Both the position numbers and the translations under genes were made by a program. From Azospirillum brasilense (GTDB lineage: Bacteria > Pseudomonadota > Alphaproteobacteria > Azospirillales > Azospirillaceae), in contig NZ_VITH01000002.1 of NCBI RefSeq assembly GCF_007827815.1, forward strand, positions 496,001 through 560,000: a stretch of 64,000 bases of DNA, read 5' to 3'. The number at the start of each line of letters is the position of its first letter. Position 1 is the stretch's first letter. The notes below the pieces were generated by a model. It was not told the origin of the DNA. It saw only the letters and a program-made list of their open reading frames with translations, and did no database searches. Below, piece after piece: positions 23,874-32,894 of this stretch.

Positions 23874-25049
23874 ATGTTCTGCAAACACGATCTGGAACGG
23901 CTCCTGAGCGTCGATGCCGCCCCGGCGGTGTCCATCTTCCTGCCCACCCACATCGCCGGGCGCGACATCCGCCAAGACGTGATCCGGCTGCGCAACCTGC
24001 TCGCCAAGGCCCAGGACCAGCTGTGCGAGAAGCACGGCCTGCGCCGGCCCGACGCCGAGGCCTTCCTCAAACCGGCCTCCGACCTGCTGGAGCAGGGCGA
24101 GTTCTGGCGCCACATGGACCGTGGGCTGGCGATCTTCCTGGCCAAGGGCATTTCGGCCATCCACCGCGTGCCGGTCGAATTGCCGGAGGAGGTGGTCGTC
24201 AACTCCCGCTTCACGCTGCGGCCCCTGCTGCCGCTGCTGGCCGACGACGGGGCCTTCATGATCCTGGCGGTGACCGCCGGCCGGTCCCGCCTGTTCTGCG
24301 CGACGCGCCACGGCATCGCGGAGGAGGACGCCGGCCTGCCGCAGGGCGTGGCGGAAATCCACGCCGAGAGCAATTACGAGAACAACCTGCATTCGGCCCC
24401 GCCGGCCCGCCACGCCGACCGCACGGACCGCGGCGGCGTGTCGATGGTGAAGACGCACAATTTCGGCGAGGACCCCGAGGAACTGCGCAAGGCCCATCTC
24501 ATCGAGTATCTCGGGCGGGTCGCCAGCCGTGTGCGCGATCATCTGAAGCCCTTCCGCGGCCCGCTCGTCCTGGTCGCCGACGAGGAGATCCAGGGGCACC
24601 TGCGCAAGGACGCCCACCTTCAGGGGCTTCAGGAGCCGGGAGTCGTGACCAACCCCGACGCCCTTGAGGTCGACGAGCTGCACCGCCGCGCCTACGCGGT
24701 GGTGCGGTCGATGTTCGAGGCGACGCGGCGGACAGCGGTGGAGCGGTTCAACGCGCTCTACGGCGACCGCAGCACCGCGGAGCGGACGACGACGCGGGCC
24801 GAGGACGTGATGGTGGCGGCGCGCGAGGGGCGGGTCGGCGTCCTCCTGGTGGCCGAGAACGACAAGGTCTGGGGCCATTTTCGGGAGGACTATCACCGGG
24901 CCTTTCCGCTTCACCGCGAGACGGACGGCGCCATTGACCTCGTCGAGGAGGCCGCCACCGAGACGCTGCTGCGCGGCGGCGAGGTGCATGTGGTGACCAA
25001 GGAGGAATTGCCGAGCGGCGCCTCGACGGCGGCGATCCTGCGCTTCTGA
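23874..25049 (+). CDS. Bacterial eRF1-like (baeRF family) protein
   Basis: This is a 391-residue soluble protein. Its layout matches the bacterial homologues of archaeo-eukaryotic release factor eRF1. The opening is VSIFLPTHIAGRDIRQDVIRL, with GLAIFLAKG around residue 90. A middle RNase-H-like domain (AFMILAVTAGRSRLFCATRHG, PLVLVADEEIQGHL) follows, and the L7Ae-like C-terminal region reads AAREGRVGVLLVAENDKVWG, ending in VVTKEELPSGASTAAILRF. Some baeRFs are proposed to act on stalled ribosomes, but none is well characterised here. ATG 23874 is chosen over the earlier frame opening at 23823. A putative ECF stress promoter lies upstream. Confidence 0.82.
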   Translation: MFCKHDLERLLSVDAAPAVSIFLPTHIAGRDIRQDVIRLRNLLAKAQDQLCEKHGLRRPDAEAFLKPASDLLEQGEFWRHMDRGLAIFLAKGISAIHRVPVELPEEVVVNSRFTLRPLLPLLADDGAFMILAVTAGRSRLFCATRHGIAEEDAGLPQGVAEIHAESNYENNLHSAPPARHADRTDRGGVSMVKTHNFGEDPEELRKAHLIEYLGRVASRVRDHLKPFRGPLVLVADEEIQGHLRKDAHLQGLQEPGVVTNPDALEVDELHRRAYAVVRSMFEATRRTAVERFNALYGDRSTAERTTTRAEDVMVAAREGRVGVLLVAENDKVWGHFREDYHRAFPLHRETDGAIDLVEEAATETLLRGGEVHVVTKEELPSGASTAAILRF

Positions 25050-25070
25050 TTGTTCAGCGCCGCCGACGTC

Positions 25071-25100
25071 GAATGTCCGAACCTGGAATGTCCGAACCTG
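25071..25100 (+). repeat. Perfect 15-bp tandem duplication (non-coding)
   Basis: GAATGTCCGAACCTG occurs twice back to back, just after the baeRF stop codon. The rest of the 25050-25197 spacer has no recognised feature. Confidence 0.9.
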
Positions 25101-25197
25101 TCCGTGAGACGGGGCGGTGCCCGATGGCGCCGCCTCGCCAGCGTTTCTTTGCCGGCGTTTCTTCCGGTGTTTTGCGGCCGGGGCCGGCGCTCCCCCG

Positions 25198-25992
25198 TCA
25201 GGTGGTTGCTTTGCCGGGTTTGCCGTTGGGTGCCTTTCCGGCGCGGTAGATGTCCGCCGGGTCCCAAACCGCACCGTGACGCCGCCGCTTCCCGCCGGCC
25301 GCCGCATCGGCCTTGATGCGGGGGGGAGCCCCGGTCTTCAGCGCCAACTTGCCGCCGGTCACCAATGGTCCGGCCTTCGCGGATGACGGGACCGTCAGCA
25401 CGAGCCCGTCCCTGGCGAGGCGCTGCCGCGGCGGGCCCCCCGGTGATGCGGTGTGTGCCGGCCCCCCGTCCTCGTCCTTCCGAGCCCCGTCCTCACGCCC
25501 CCCGTCCTCACGCCCCCCGTCCTCACGCCCCCCGTCCTCACGCCCCTCGTCCTCCCGCGCGTCGCGCAGATGGGGCGACAGGGACCCCAGAAGCAAGAGA
25601 AGTTCGTCGCCCACGCTGTCCGGCGCGGCGCGCCACAGGCGCAGCATGCGCGCTTCGCGGCGGCTGATCGAACTGTCGCTGATCCGGGAATCGTCCGCTG
25701 TGGCCGGCTTTCCGGCGGGGACCTGTGTGTCGGCGTAGCAATCGAAGAAGAAGCTGACCGGAACGTCAAGAACCAAGCCAAGGCGATACAGCGTTCCGGC
25801 CGAAATGCGGTTGGAGCCGCGCTCGTATTTCTGAACCTGTTGAAAGGTCAGGCCAATGGCCTCGCCCAATTTTTCTTGGCTCATGCCCAGCATGGTCCGG
25901 CGCATGCGCACGCGCTGCCCGACATGTGCATCGACCGACCAGGATTCGGGCGATCCGCGCCGCCCCCTTTTGCGCACCGCAGGTTCGCTCAT
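25198..25992 (-). CDS. XRE-family transcriptional regulator with repeat-expanded tail
   Basis: This is a 264-residue protein. Residues 24-80 form an HTH_XRE domain (VGQRVRMRRTMLGMSQEKLG, then LTFQQVQKYERGSNRISAG), a type common in alphaproteobacteria, followed by VLDVPVSFFFD. The tail is unusual. After a helical RREARMLRLWRAAPDS segment come four EDGGR/EDGAR repeats made by a 15-bp tandem repeat, then a basic segment GKRRRHGAVWDPADIYRAGK. ATG 25992 (MSEPAVRKRG) is favoured. The frame is open to 26079, but the extra residues lie in the AT-rich promoter region. The target genes are unknown. Confidence 0.88.
   Translation of the reverse strand: MSEPAVRKRGRRGSPESWSVDAHVGQRVRMRRTMLGMSQEKLGEAIGLTFQQVQKYERGSNRISAGTLYRLGLVLDVPVSFFFDCYADTQVPAGKPATADDSRISDSSISRREARMLRLWRAAPDSVGDELLLLLGSLSPHLRDAREDEGREDGGREDGGREDGGREDGARKDEDGGPAHTASPGGPPRQRLARDGLVLTVPSSAKAGPLVTGGKLALKTGAPPRIKADAAAGGKRRRHGAVWDPADIYRAGKAPNGKPGKATT
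25491..25550 (-). repeat. 15-bp in-frame tandem repeat, four copies
   Basis: The unit CCTCACGCCCCCCGT (plus strand) is repeated three times exactly and a fourth time with one mismatch. It encodes Glu-Asp-Gly-Gly-Arg repeats in the XRE regulator. A degenerate copy lies on the left side. Confidence 0.95.
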
Positions 25993-26480
25993 GGACCCGG
26001 AACTCCAATGCTTGCGAATAAATATGCAGGATTTGAGAATGTTGACAGGATTGTTCACACAGGCCTTTTCAGTGCGCAAGCGGAATCTCTGAAATTACTG
26101 CGCGATGAACATGATTTGTGCAGATATGGAGGCGTGTGGACTCTCCCGCTCCCTTGCCGGCCAATCTGTTAAAGGCACTGATTGCGGCGTCTCGCCGGTG
26201 TCGCGCGTGGGGGTTGCGCTTCCTCCACCCGCGCCAAGGTGGAAATGATTGAACATTTTTAATGCCTTGATTGAAATCATATCTCAAATTGTGGGGATTT
26301 TGACCGCTCGGCGTGGTGTGGAAACATTTTGCTAATCAAATTCGGATAGGTCGGAGAGGATAGAGTTCGCGCCATGGTCTGTGCTGTGTCCGAAGTGTCG
26401 GGCCGGCATGGACGGACGGCGGCCAAGGTCGGTGGTGACGCCTGCCGGCGCCGCCGGGTCGCAATCAAAGGATCAGGTCG
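25993..26480. other. 488-bp AT-rich divergent spacer
   Basis: This spacer lies between the XRE regulator and the chemoreceptor and is clearly more AT-rich than the genes. On the minus strand CTGTCA and TATTTA, about 18 bp apart around 26018-26047, could be the XRE promoter. I see no clear sigma-28 or sigma-54 site for the chemoreceptor. ORFs here look random. Confidence 0.45.
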
Positions 26481-28919
26481 ATGCAGACAAGCAGTCTGGC
26501 GGGGCGCTTCAAGGTCGGGACCCGCATTTACTTTGGTTTCCTTGTGGTGTTGCTGCTGCTGGCGGTGGTGGTCGCCATCGGCGTGCGGGGCCTCGGGGTG
26601 GCGCGGGACGGCTTCGAATCCTACGCGGCGGTGAGCAACCACTCGATCCAGGTCAGCTCCATCGACGCGCAGGTCGCCCAGATGCGTCGCCTCGCGCTGA
26701 CCTTCAACACGTTCGGCGACCCCAAGGTGGCGGATCAGGTGCGCGCCGTCCAGGCGACCCTCGTCAAGGACCTCCGCGGCGCGCTTGACGGCACGACCGG
26801 CGAGCGCCGCGCCCTGCTGGAGCGGATGAACCAGGTCTTCGCCAATTACGTGACCGACTTCAACACGCTGGCGGAGCTTCGCCTGCGCCGCGACCGCCTC
26901 TACGCCGAGCAGCTTGTCCCGGCGGGCGAGAAGGCGCGCGAAACCGTGTCGCAGCTCGTCTCCACCCTGATTGCCGATGGCGAGCACGAGGCGGCGGCCA
27001 ACGCCGCCCTCGCGCAGGAGCAGCTTCTGCTGGCCCGGCTGGCCGCGTCGCGCTTCTTCACCAGCCCGAACGAGTCGATCATCGCGGAAGTGTCGGCCCG
27101 TGACGACGCCTTTGGTGAGGCCATCCGCCGGGCGACCGAGCGGCTGAGCAACCCGGCGCGGCGGGCTGCGGCGCTGGCCGCCGACCAGCTCTCCGACCGC
27201 TACGTCTCGCTGTTCCGCGAAACCGCCGCCGTCATGCTGGAGAACACCCGGCTGGTCGACGTGATGGGCGCCCGTGGCGTCGAGTTCGCGGACCTCTCCG
27301 ACCGCACCGTCGCGATCGAGGGCAAGGACCGCGAGGGGGTGCTGGCCGAAACCACCGGCGGCATGGACCGCACCCTGTCGGCCAACATGACGATCGCGGC
27401 CGGCGCCTTCCTGTTCGGCCTGCTGCTGGCCTGGGCGGTGGCGCGGTCCATCGTGAAGCCGGTCGTGTCGATGACCGAGACGATGACCAACCTCGCCGGC
27501 GGCGACCTAACGGTGACCATCCCGGCGCTGGCCAACCGTGACGAGATCGGGCGGATGGCCCAGGCGGTTCAGGTGTTCAAGGACAACGCCATCCAGAAGA
27601 AGGCGATGGACGAGGCGGAGCGCGAGCGGCTGGAGGCCGAGCGCCGCGCCGACGAGGCGCAGCGCGCCCGTGAGACGGCCATCGGCGAGGAGATCGCCGC
27701 GCTGATCGACGGCGTGTCGCAGGGTGACCTGTCGCGCCGCCTCGACCTTTCCGGCAAGGACGGCTTCTACCGGACCATGTCGGAGGGCATCAACCGCCTG
27801 ACCGACACGGTGGAGGCGGTCATCGCCGACCTCGGCGCGGTGCTCAGCGCGCTCGCCCAGGGCGACCTCAACAAGCGGGTCGAGCGCGACTACCAGGGCG
27901 CCTTCCAGACGCTGAAGACCGACGTCAACACGACCTCCGCCAAGCTCGGCGAGATCGTCGGCCAGATCCTGCGCGCCACCGACGCGATTTCCGGTGCGGC
28001 CTCCGAAGTCTCGCTGGGGTCGAGCGACCTCGCGGAGCGGACGGAGCAGCAGGCCTCCTCGCTGGAGGAAACGGCGGCGAGCATGGAGGAGCTTGGGGCG
28101 ACCGTGCGCTCCAACGCCGACAACGCCCAGCGCGCCAACGGCATGGCCGCCGACGCCCGCACCGCCGCGGAGTCCGGCGGGACGGTGGCGGATTCGGCGA
28201 TCGACGCGATGAAGCGCATCGAGGCGTCGAGCCGCAAGATCACCGACATCATCGGGGTGATCGACGAGATCGCCTTCCAGACCAATCTGCTGGCGCTGAA
28301 CGCGGCGGTCGAGGCGGCGCGGGCCGGCGACGCCGGCCGCGGCTTCGCCGTGGTGGCGCAGGAGGTGCGCAACCTCGCCCAGCGCTCCGCCCAGGCGTCC
28401 AAGGAGATCAAGGGCCTGATCCTCGACAGCGACAGCCAGGTGAAGGACGGGGTGGAACTGGTCAAGAAGGCCGGCGACGCGCTGGAGGGCATCGTGTCGG
28501 GCGTCCAGCAGGTCGCCGGGCTGATCGCCGAGATGGCCTCGGCGTCTTCGGAGCAGGCGGCGGCGCTCGACGAGATCAACGCCACCGTCTCGCAGATGGA
28601 CGAGATGACCCAGAAGAACGCCGCGCTCGTCGAGGAAACCACCGCCGCCGCGCAGTCGCTCGCCAACCAGGCGACGGACCTGCGCTCCCTGGTCAGCTTC
28701 TTCAAGCTGGACGCCGCGGCCTTCGCGGCGGCGCCGGCCGGCCATCACGGCGCGGGGGCTCCGGCCCTGCGGCGGAGCATCGCCCCGACCAAGCCGGCCC
28801 CGGCCAAGACCGCGGTGCGCAAGGTGGCGGCGGCCCCGGCCCGTCCGGCGGCGGGCAAGGCGGCCGCGGCGACCCTGCAGCGCGCCTCCGCCGACGAGGA
28901 CGACTGGAAGGAGTTCTGA
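26481..28919 (+). CDS. Methyl-accepting chemotaxis protein with large periplasmic helical sensor and CheR tether
   Basis: This is an 812-residue transmembrane receptor. TM1 spans about residues 16-36. A periplasmic, all-helical region of about 260 residues of the HBM (helical bimodular) type is followed by TM2 (about 301-323), a HAMP ([20 protein letters not shown]) and a second HAMP-like unit (about 410-500). The methylation helices and signalling tip [20 protein letters not shown] follow. After an Ala/Pro/Lys-rich flexible linker the protein ends in DDWKEF. Its last five residues fit the xWxxF tether that recruits CheR/CheB. The ligand cannot be deduced, though some HBM receptors sense organic acids. 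ATG 26481 is followed directly by the TM1 region. Confidence 0.95.
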   Translation: MQTSSLAGRFKVGTRIYFGFLVVLLLLAVVVAIGVRGLGVARDGFESYAAVSNHSIQVSSIDAQVAQMRRLALTFNTFGDPKVADQVRAVQATLVKDLRGALDGTTGERRALLERMNQVFANYVTDFNTLAELRLRRDRLYAEQLVPAGEKARETVSQLVSTLIADGEHEAAANAALAQEQLLLARLAASRFFTSPNESIIAEVSARDDAFGEAIRRATERLSNPARRAAALAADQLSDRYVSLFRETAAVMLENTRLVDVMGARGVEFADLSDRTVAIEGKDREGVLAETTGGMDRTLSANMTIAAGAFLFGLLLAWAVARSIVKPVVSMTETMTNLAGGDLTVTIPALANRDEIGRMAQAVQVFKDNAIQKKAMDEAERERLEAERRADEAQRARETAIGEEIAALIDGVSQGDLSRRLDLSGKDGFYRTMSEGINRLTDTVEAVIADLGAVLSALAQGDLNKRVERDYQGAFQTLKTDVNTTSAKLGEIVGQILRATDAISGAASEVSLGSSDLAERTEQQASSLEETAASMEELGATVRSNADNAQRANGMAADARTAAESGGTVADSAIDAMKRIEASSRKITDIIGVIDEIAFQTNLLALNAAVEAARAGDAGRGFAVVAQEVRNLAQRSAQASKEIKGLILDSDSQVKDGVELVKKAGDALEGIVSGVQQVAGLIAEMASASSEQAAALDEINATVSQMDEMTQKNAALVEETTAAAQSLANQATDLRSLVSFFKLDAAAFAAAPAGHHGAGAPALRRSIAPTKPAPAKTAVRKVAAAPARPAAGKAAAATLQRASADEDDWKEF

Positions 28920-28937
28920 TCGGAAGGTCCGATCGGA

Positions 28938-28959
28938 CGCACGCTGAAAAAAGCGTGCG
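28938..28959. terminator. Hairpin after the chemoreceptor gene
   Basis: CGCACGCT and AGCGTGCG pair perfectly around GAAAAA. There is no T-run after it, so terminator function is uncertain. Confidence 0.4.
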
Positions 28960-29036
28960 ATGGAATGGGCGGCGCGGACGTTTGTCAGGGTAGGCCATCA
29001 CACCGGCCTCATCCACCAACCGGGAGTGACGAACCC

Positions 29037-29375
29037 ATGACCGCGCGCCGCCTCATCCCCCTGAGTCCCGTGCTGCCTCTGCTTCTTGCCGGTGCCCTAT
29101 GGGCGGTTCCGGCGGGCGCCGCCGACACACCGCCGCCCGGCGCCCCCGCCACGCCGGGCGAACAGGCCCGCCAGGGGGTGGAATTGCTGATGAAGGCGCT
29201 GGAGGGGTGGGTTCGGCAGGTGCCGATGTTCGCGCCGCCCGAGGTCACGCCGGAGGGCGACATCGTCATCCGCCGTCTTGACCGGTCCCGCCCGGTGCCC
29301 CCCAATCCGTCGCCGGCCGAACCCGCGCCGCCGAAGTCCGAACCGCCGATGCCGAACGCCCCGACCGACCTGTAG
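29037..29375 (+). CDS. Small secreted Pro-rich hypothetical protein
   Basis: This is a 112-residue protein. A signal peptide spans residues 1-29 (LLLAGALWAVPAGA, then A|DTPPPG). The mature part has a helix EQARQGVELLMKALEGWVRQ and a Pro-rich C-terminus. The segment GVELLMKALEGWVRQVPMFAPPEV recalls small alphaproteobacterial periplasmic proteins of unknown function. ATG 29037 was chosen because it directly precedes the signal peptide, with GGGAGTGACG upstream. Confidence 0.65.
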   Translation: MTARRLIPLSPVLPLLLAGALWAVPAGAADTPPPGAPATPGEQARQGVELLMKALEGWVRQVPMFAPPEVTPEGDIVIRRLDRSRPVPPNPSPAEPAPPKSEPPMPNAPTDL

Positions 29376-29581
29376 GACGACGGTGTCCGACGACGGCGAA
29401 GCCCGATACAGTCGGTCACGCAGCGCTCCCGCACGGTTTCTCGGACGCGGCGGAGCGCCCGAACAGCCTTAACGCTTCCTTAATTCATAGTTAATAGCGC
29501 GTTAACGACCGTTTGTGCTCCGAACAGTGGCCGTAGGGCCGGGCTGCGTGACGCGCTGTATCGGCCTTCGCGGGCCGCCGC

Positions 29582-30133
29582 TCAGCCGGCGTGCCAGGGA
29601 CCGCCCGGACGGGCGAATCCCTCGACCTGATCGCGCAATTTCTGGATTTGCGATGGGGTGAGGGCCACGCCGAGCCGCGCGGCGAAGGCGGCGGCCAGCG
29701 CGCCGCGCGTCGGGCGCTCCCCGCGCTCCGACAGGCTGCGGTACAGCTCGAACGCCGCGGCGTAGCGCCGCAACGCCTCCGGGCGGCGGCGGAGTTGGGC
29801 CGCCTGCGGGGTGGCGGCGGACTCCAGATGGGCTTCCAGCCGATGCAGGGCGTCCGCCGCCGACAGGGCGGGCAGGGGAACCGGCGGTTCCGGTTCCGGC
29901 TCGGGCCGGCCGATGGCGGCCTTGGCGCGGTGCCGCCGCTGGCGCAGCCGATCCTCGTTGCGCAGCCGCTCCGCGTAGGCGGGGTCGCTGCGCCGCCGCT
30001 CGGTGCGGGCCCGGTTGGCGCGGGCGTTGCGTTCCTCCCGGTCCGCGTGGCTCTGCGGATCGCTGAGCAGGAAGGCCAGCTCCTCCGCGGTCAGGCGCAG
30101 GGAATCGGTGTCGGGGTCGTTTTCGGCAGTCAT
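29582..30133 (-). CDS. Hypothetical Arg-rich protein
   Basis: This is a 183-residue soluble protein with no family recognised. The N-terminal half is highly charged (NARANRARTERRRSDPAYAE and a following basic helix, probably nucleic-acid-like). The C-terminal half has helices including PEALRRYAAAFELYRSLSE and AAAFAARLGVALTPSQIQKL, which could form a small helix-turn-helix-like bundle. There is no signal peptide. It sits 67 bp downstream of the CDF transporter gene on the same strand and may be co-transcribed with it. Confidence 0.5.
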   Translation of the reverse strand: MTAENDPDTDSLRLTAEELAFLLSDPQSHADREERNARANRARTERRRSDPAYAERLRNEDRLRQRRHRAKAAIGRPEPEPEPPVPLPALSAADALHRLEAHLESAATPQAAQLRRRPEALRRYAAAFELYRSLSERGERPTRGALAAAFAARLGVALTPSQIQKLRDQVEGFARPGGPWHAG

Positions 30134-30200
30134 GCCGAAAGCAACGCTTCAGGCCCCTGTTCCGATCCCTGCCACCAAAGAAGGTCACAGAAGAGGCGAG

Positions 30201-31214
30201 TCAGGCCGCGTGGTGCATCTCCCGGCCGTCCGGGCAGGGGCCGGTTTCGACCTGGACCGTGGCGTGGCCGATGCCGAAGCGTCCGCGCAGGGTGTCGACC
30301 AGATCGCGCAGCACCGCGTCCCGGTCGGTTCCCGGCGGCACCACGGCGTGCATGGTCAGCAGCGGCCGTTCCGCCGTCAGGGACCAGACATGGACGTGGT
30401 GGATGTCGGTGACCGCCGGAACCGCCTCGTGCAGGGCGCTGCGCAGCTCGTCCACGTCGATGCCGACCGGCGTGCCCTCCACCAGGATGTGGGCGCTCTG
30501 CCGCACCACCTCCCAGGCGCCGCGCAGGATCAGCAGGGCGACCAGCACCGACAGGATGGGATCGATGGGCGTCCAGCCGGTCGCCAGGATGATGCCCGCC
30601 GCCGCGACCGCCGCCACCGAGCCGAGCAGATCGCCCAGCACATGCAGGGCAGCACCGCGGACGTTCAGGTTCCCGCGGTCGCCGCGGTGCAAAATCCAGA
30701 AGCCGACGAGATTGCCCAGACCGCCCAGCACCGCCACCGCCATCATGGTGCCGCCGAGCACCGGCTGGGGCTCCATCAGCCGCTGCGCCGCCTCCCACAG
30801 GATCCAGGCGGAGAGCAGGAACAGGCTGAGACCGTTGACGAAGGCGGCGAGGACCTGGAGCCGGTGGTAGCCGAAGCTGCGCCGCCGGTCGGACGGGCGC
30901 CGCCCCAGCCGGAAGGCCAGCCAGGCGAGCGCCAGCGCCGCCGCGTCGGTCAGCATGTGCCCGGCGTCGGCCAGCAGGGCGAGCGACCCGGACAGCACGC
31001 CGCCCACCACCTCCACCACCATCAGGCTGGCGGTCATCAGCAGGACCAGCAGGATCCGCCGCTCACTGTCCGCCGTCACCGTCGCGGTGTGGGAATGCCC
31101 GTGGCCGTGATCGTGCCCGCGGTCATGCCCACGCCCGTCTCCGTGCCCATGATCGTGATCATGATGCCTGTGGTCGTGGCGATGGGCGCCGTTGCCCCGC
31201 GGTCCCTGAGTCAC
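30201..31214 (-). CDS. Cation diffusion facilitator (zinc/cobalt-type exporter)
   Basis: This is a 337-residue CDF transporter. It has a very His/Asp-rich cytoplasmic N-terminus (residues 8-50), then six membrane helices. The metal site in TM2 is LADAGHMLTDAAAL (HxxxD) and its TM5 counterpart is around WTPIDPILSVL. A C-terminal cytoplasmic ferredoxin-like domain contains VTDIHHVHVWSLTAE. It resembles CzcD/ZitB exporters, so Zn(II) efflux is the most likely function. The start is GTG 31214. An internal start after the His tract cannot be excluded, but it would drop the probable metal-sensing tail. Confidence 0.93.
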   Translation of the reverse strand: MTQGPRGNGAHRHDHRHHDHDHGHGDGRGHDRGHDHGHGHSHTATVTADSERRILLVLLMTASLMVVEVVGGVLSGSLALLADAGHMLTDAAALALAWLAFRLGRRPSDRRRSFGYHRLQVLAAFVNGLSLFLLSAWILWEAAQRLMEPQPVLGGTMMAVAVLGGLGNLVGFWILHRGDRGNLNVRGAALHVLGDLLGSVAAVAAAGIILATGWTPIDPILSVLVALLILRGAWEVVRQSAHILVEGTPVGIDVDELRSALHEAVPAVTDIHHVHVWSLTAERPLLTMHAVVPPGTDRDAVLRDLVDTLRGRFGIGHATVQVETGPCPDGREMHHAA

Positions 31215-31401
31215 TGGCCTGCCCCTTCGCGGTCATGCTTGGATTAGGACGACGGCGCCAGGATAGGACCGATGCTGCACCGCCGTCACGGCGTTTCCAG
31301 CCATGGCGATTTCGCTGCCCATCGCACCGGCGCCTCGTGCTAGAGAATGCCTCCGACACGACACGTCACCCCACTTCACAGCAGACGGGACCCGGCCGGC
31401 C

Positions 31402-32865
31402 ATGACCCCCAGGCAAGCCCTCCAGCAGCGCCTCGCCGCCCTGGACGCGCATCTCCGCGCGGAAAACCCGAACCTTCTCCCGGTCATTCCGACCTTCCGC
31501 AATTTCGACCGGGTGCTGGTCCGGCTGGGCCTGCTGGGGCCGCACGAGTCGTTGACCACGCGCATTCCCTGGTGGCCGATGATCGCGGTGCTGGGGACCT
31601 TCTCTGCGGGCAAGTCCACCTTCCTCAACGGCTATCTCGGCGCGCCGCTGCAGAACACCGGCAACCAGGCGGTGGACGACAAGTTCACGGTGATCTGCCA
31701 CGGTCAGGAGACCCGGCGCGAGGCCCTGCCGGGCACCGCGCTGAACGCCGACCCGCGCTTTCCCTTCTACCGGATCGCCGACGAGATCGAGAAGGTCGCG
31801 GCGGGTGAGGGCAAGCGCATCGACAACTACCTGCAGCTCAAGACGCTGTCCGGCGACCGGGCGCGCGGCAAGATCTTCATCGACTCGCCGGGCTTCGACG
31901 CCGACGACCAGCGCCGCTCGGTGCTGCGGCTGGTCGACCACATCGTCGAGCTGTCCGACCTCGTGCTGGTCTTCTTCGACGGGCGTCACCCGGAGCCGGG
32001 GGCGATGCAGGACACGCTGAAGCATCTGGTGGCCAAGACGGTGGACCGCGCCGACGCGCGCAAGGTCTGCTACATCCTGAACCAGATCGACACCACGGCG
32101 AAGGAAGACAATCTGGAGGCGGTGTTCGGCGCCTGGCAGCGCGCCATCGCCCAGGCCGGGCTGGTGTCGGGCCGTTTTTACGCGCTCTACGACAGCAAGT
32201 CGGCGGTCGCCATCGCCGACGACGCGGTGCGCGCCCGCTACGAGGCGCGGCGCGACTCCGACCTCGCCGAACTCCAGGTGCGCATCAACGAGGTGGAGGT
32301 CGCCCGCGCCTACCGCATCGTCGGCATGATCGACAGCCTCGTGAAGGAGCTGAAGGGCGAGATCGTTCCGCAGCTCGCCGCGGCGATGAAGCGCTGGCGC
32401 AAGCTGGTGCTGATCGGCGACGCGGTGTGGCTGGCCCTGCTCGCCCTGCTGTTCGGCGGGATCGCCAGCCTCGCCGGCGGCGACACGGTGTCTGCGTTCC
32501 TGACTTGGCTGACCCAGTCGCAGCCGGCCTGGGCCGGCGGCCTGCCGGTCGGGGTTCTGGCGGCGCTGGTGGTGCTGGGCGGCCTGTTCGGCGCGGGGCA
32601 TTTCTGGCTGCGCTCCTTCATGGCCAAGCGGGTCGCCCGCAGCCTGCCGGAGCGCTACGGCGACGTCGACCTGAACCTCCAGCAGGGCTTCCTGCGCAAC
32701 ACCCGCTTCTTCCGCTCGATCTTCCGCAAGAAGCCGGCGGGCTGGAGCGGCGGCGCCGAGAAGCGCATCTTCTCCATCCGCGAGGCGGTGGCGGAGCATG
32801 TCCAGCGCATCAACGACCTGTTCACCGACCCCGCCGGGCGGCGCAACCGCGCCCCGGCGGAGTGA
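31402..32865 (+). CDS. Dynamin-like GTPase with membrane hairpin
   Basis: This is a 487-residue protein. The G domain has G1 LGTFSAGKST (about residue 66), G3 DSPG (about 160) and G4 NQID (about 228), typical of bacterial dynamin-family or EHD-like proteins. Helices follow, then two adjacent hydrophobic segments (about 333-356 and 370-395) that likely insert into the membrane, and a basic C-terminal region. Such proteins remodel or protect membranes. The frame opens at 31303, but MTPRQALQQRLAALDAHL at 31402 is a plausible start. A -10-like TAGAGA lies near 31340. The solute-binding protein gene follows 29 bp after the stop. Confidence 0.85.
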   Translation: MTPRQALQQRLAALDAHLRAENPNLLPVIPTFRNFDRVLVRLGLLGPHESLTTRIPWWPMIAVLGTFSAGKSTFLNGYLGAPLQNTGNQAVDDKFTVICHGQETRREALPGTALNADPRFPFYRIADEIEKVAAGEGKRIDNYLQLKTLSGDRARGKIFIDSPGFDADDQRRSVLRLVDHIVELSDLVLVFFDGRHPEPGAMQDTLKHLVAKTVDRADARKVCYILNQIDTTAKEDNLEAVFGAWQRAIAQAGLVSGRFYALYDSKSAVAIADDAVRARYEARRDSDLAELQVRINEVEVARAYRIVGMIDSLVKELKGEIVPQLAAAMKRWRKLVLIGDAVWLALLALLFGGIASLAGGDTVSAFLTWLTQSQPAWAGGLPVGVLAALVVLGGLFGAGHFWLRSFMAKRVARSLPERYGDVDLNLQQGFLRNTRFFRSIFRKKPAGWSGGAEKRIFSIREAVAEHVQRINDLFTDPAGRRNRAPAE

Positions 32866-32894
32866 GCGGGCGGCCGCGGAAGAGGGGCGGGGCG

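Noticed and set aside
25495..25550. CRISPR-like array from regularly spaced repeats
   Set aside because: The 15-bp units are contiguous with no spacers and lie in frame inside the XRE regulator gene.
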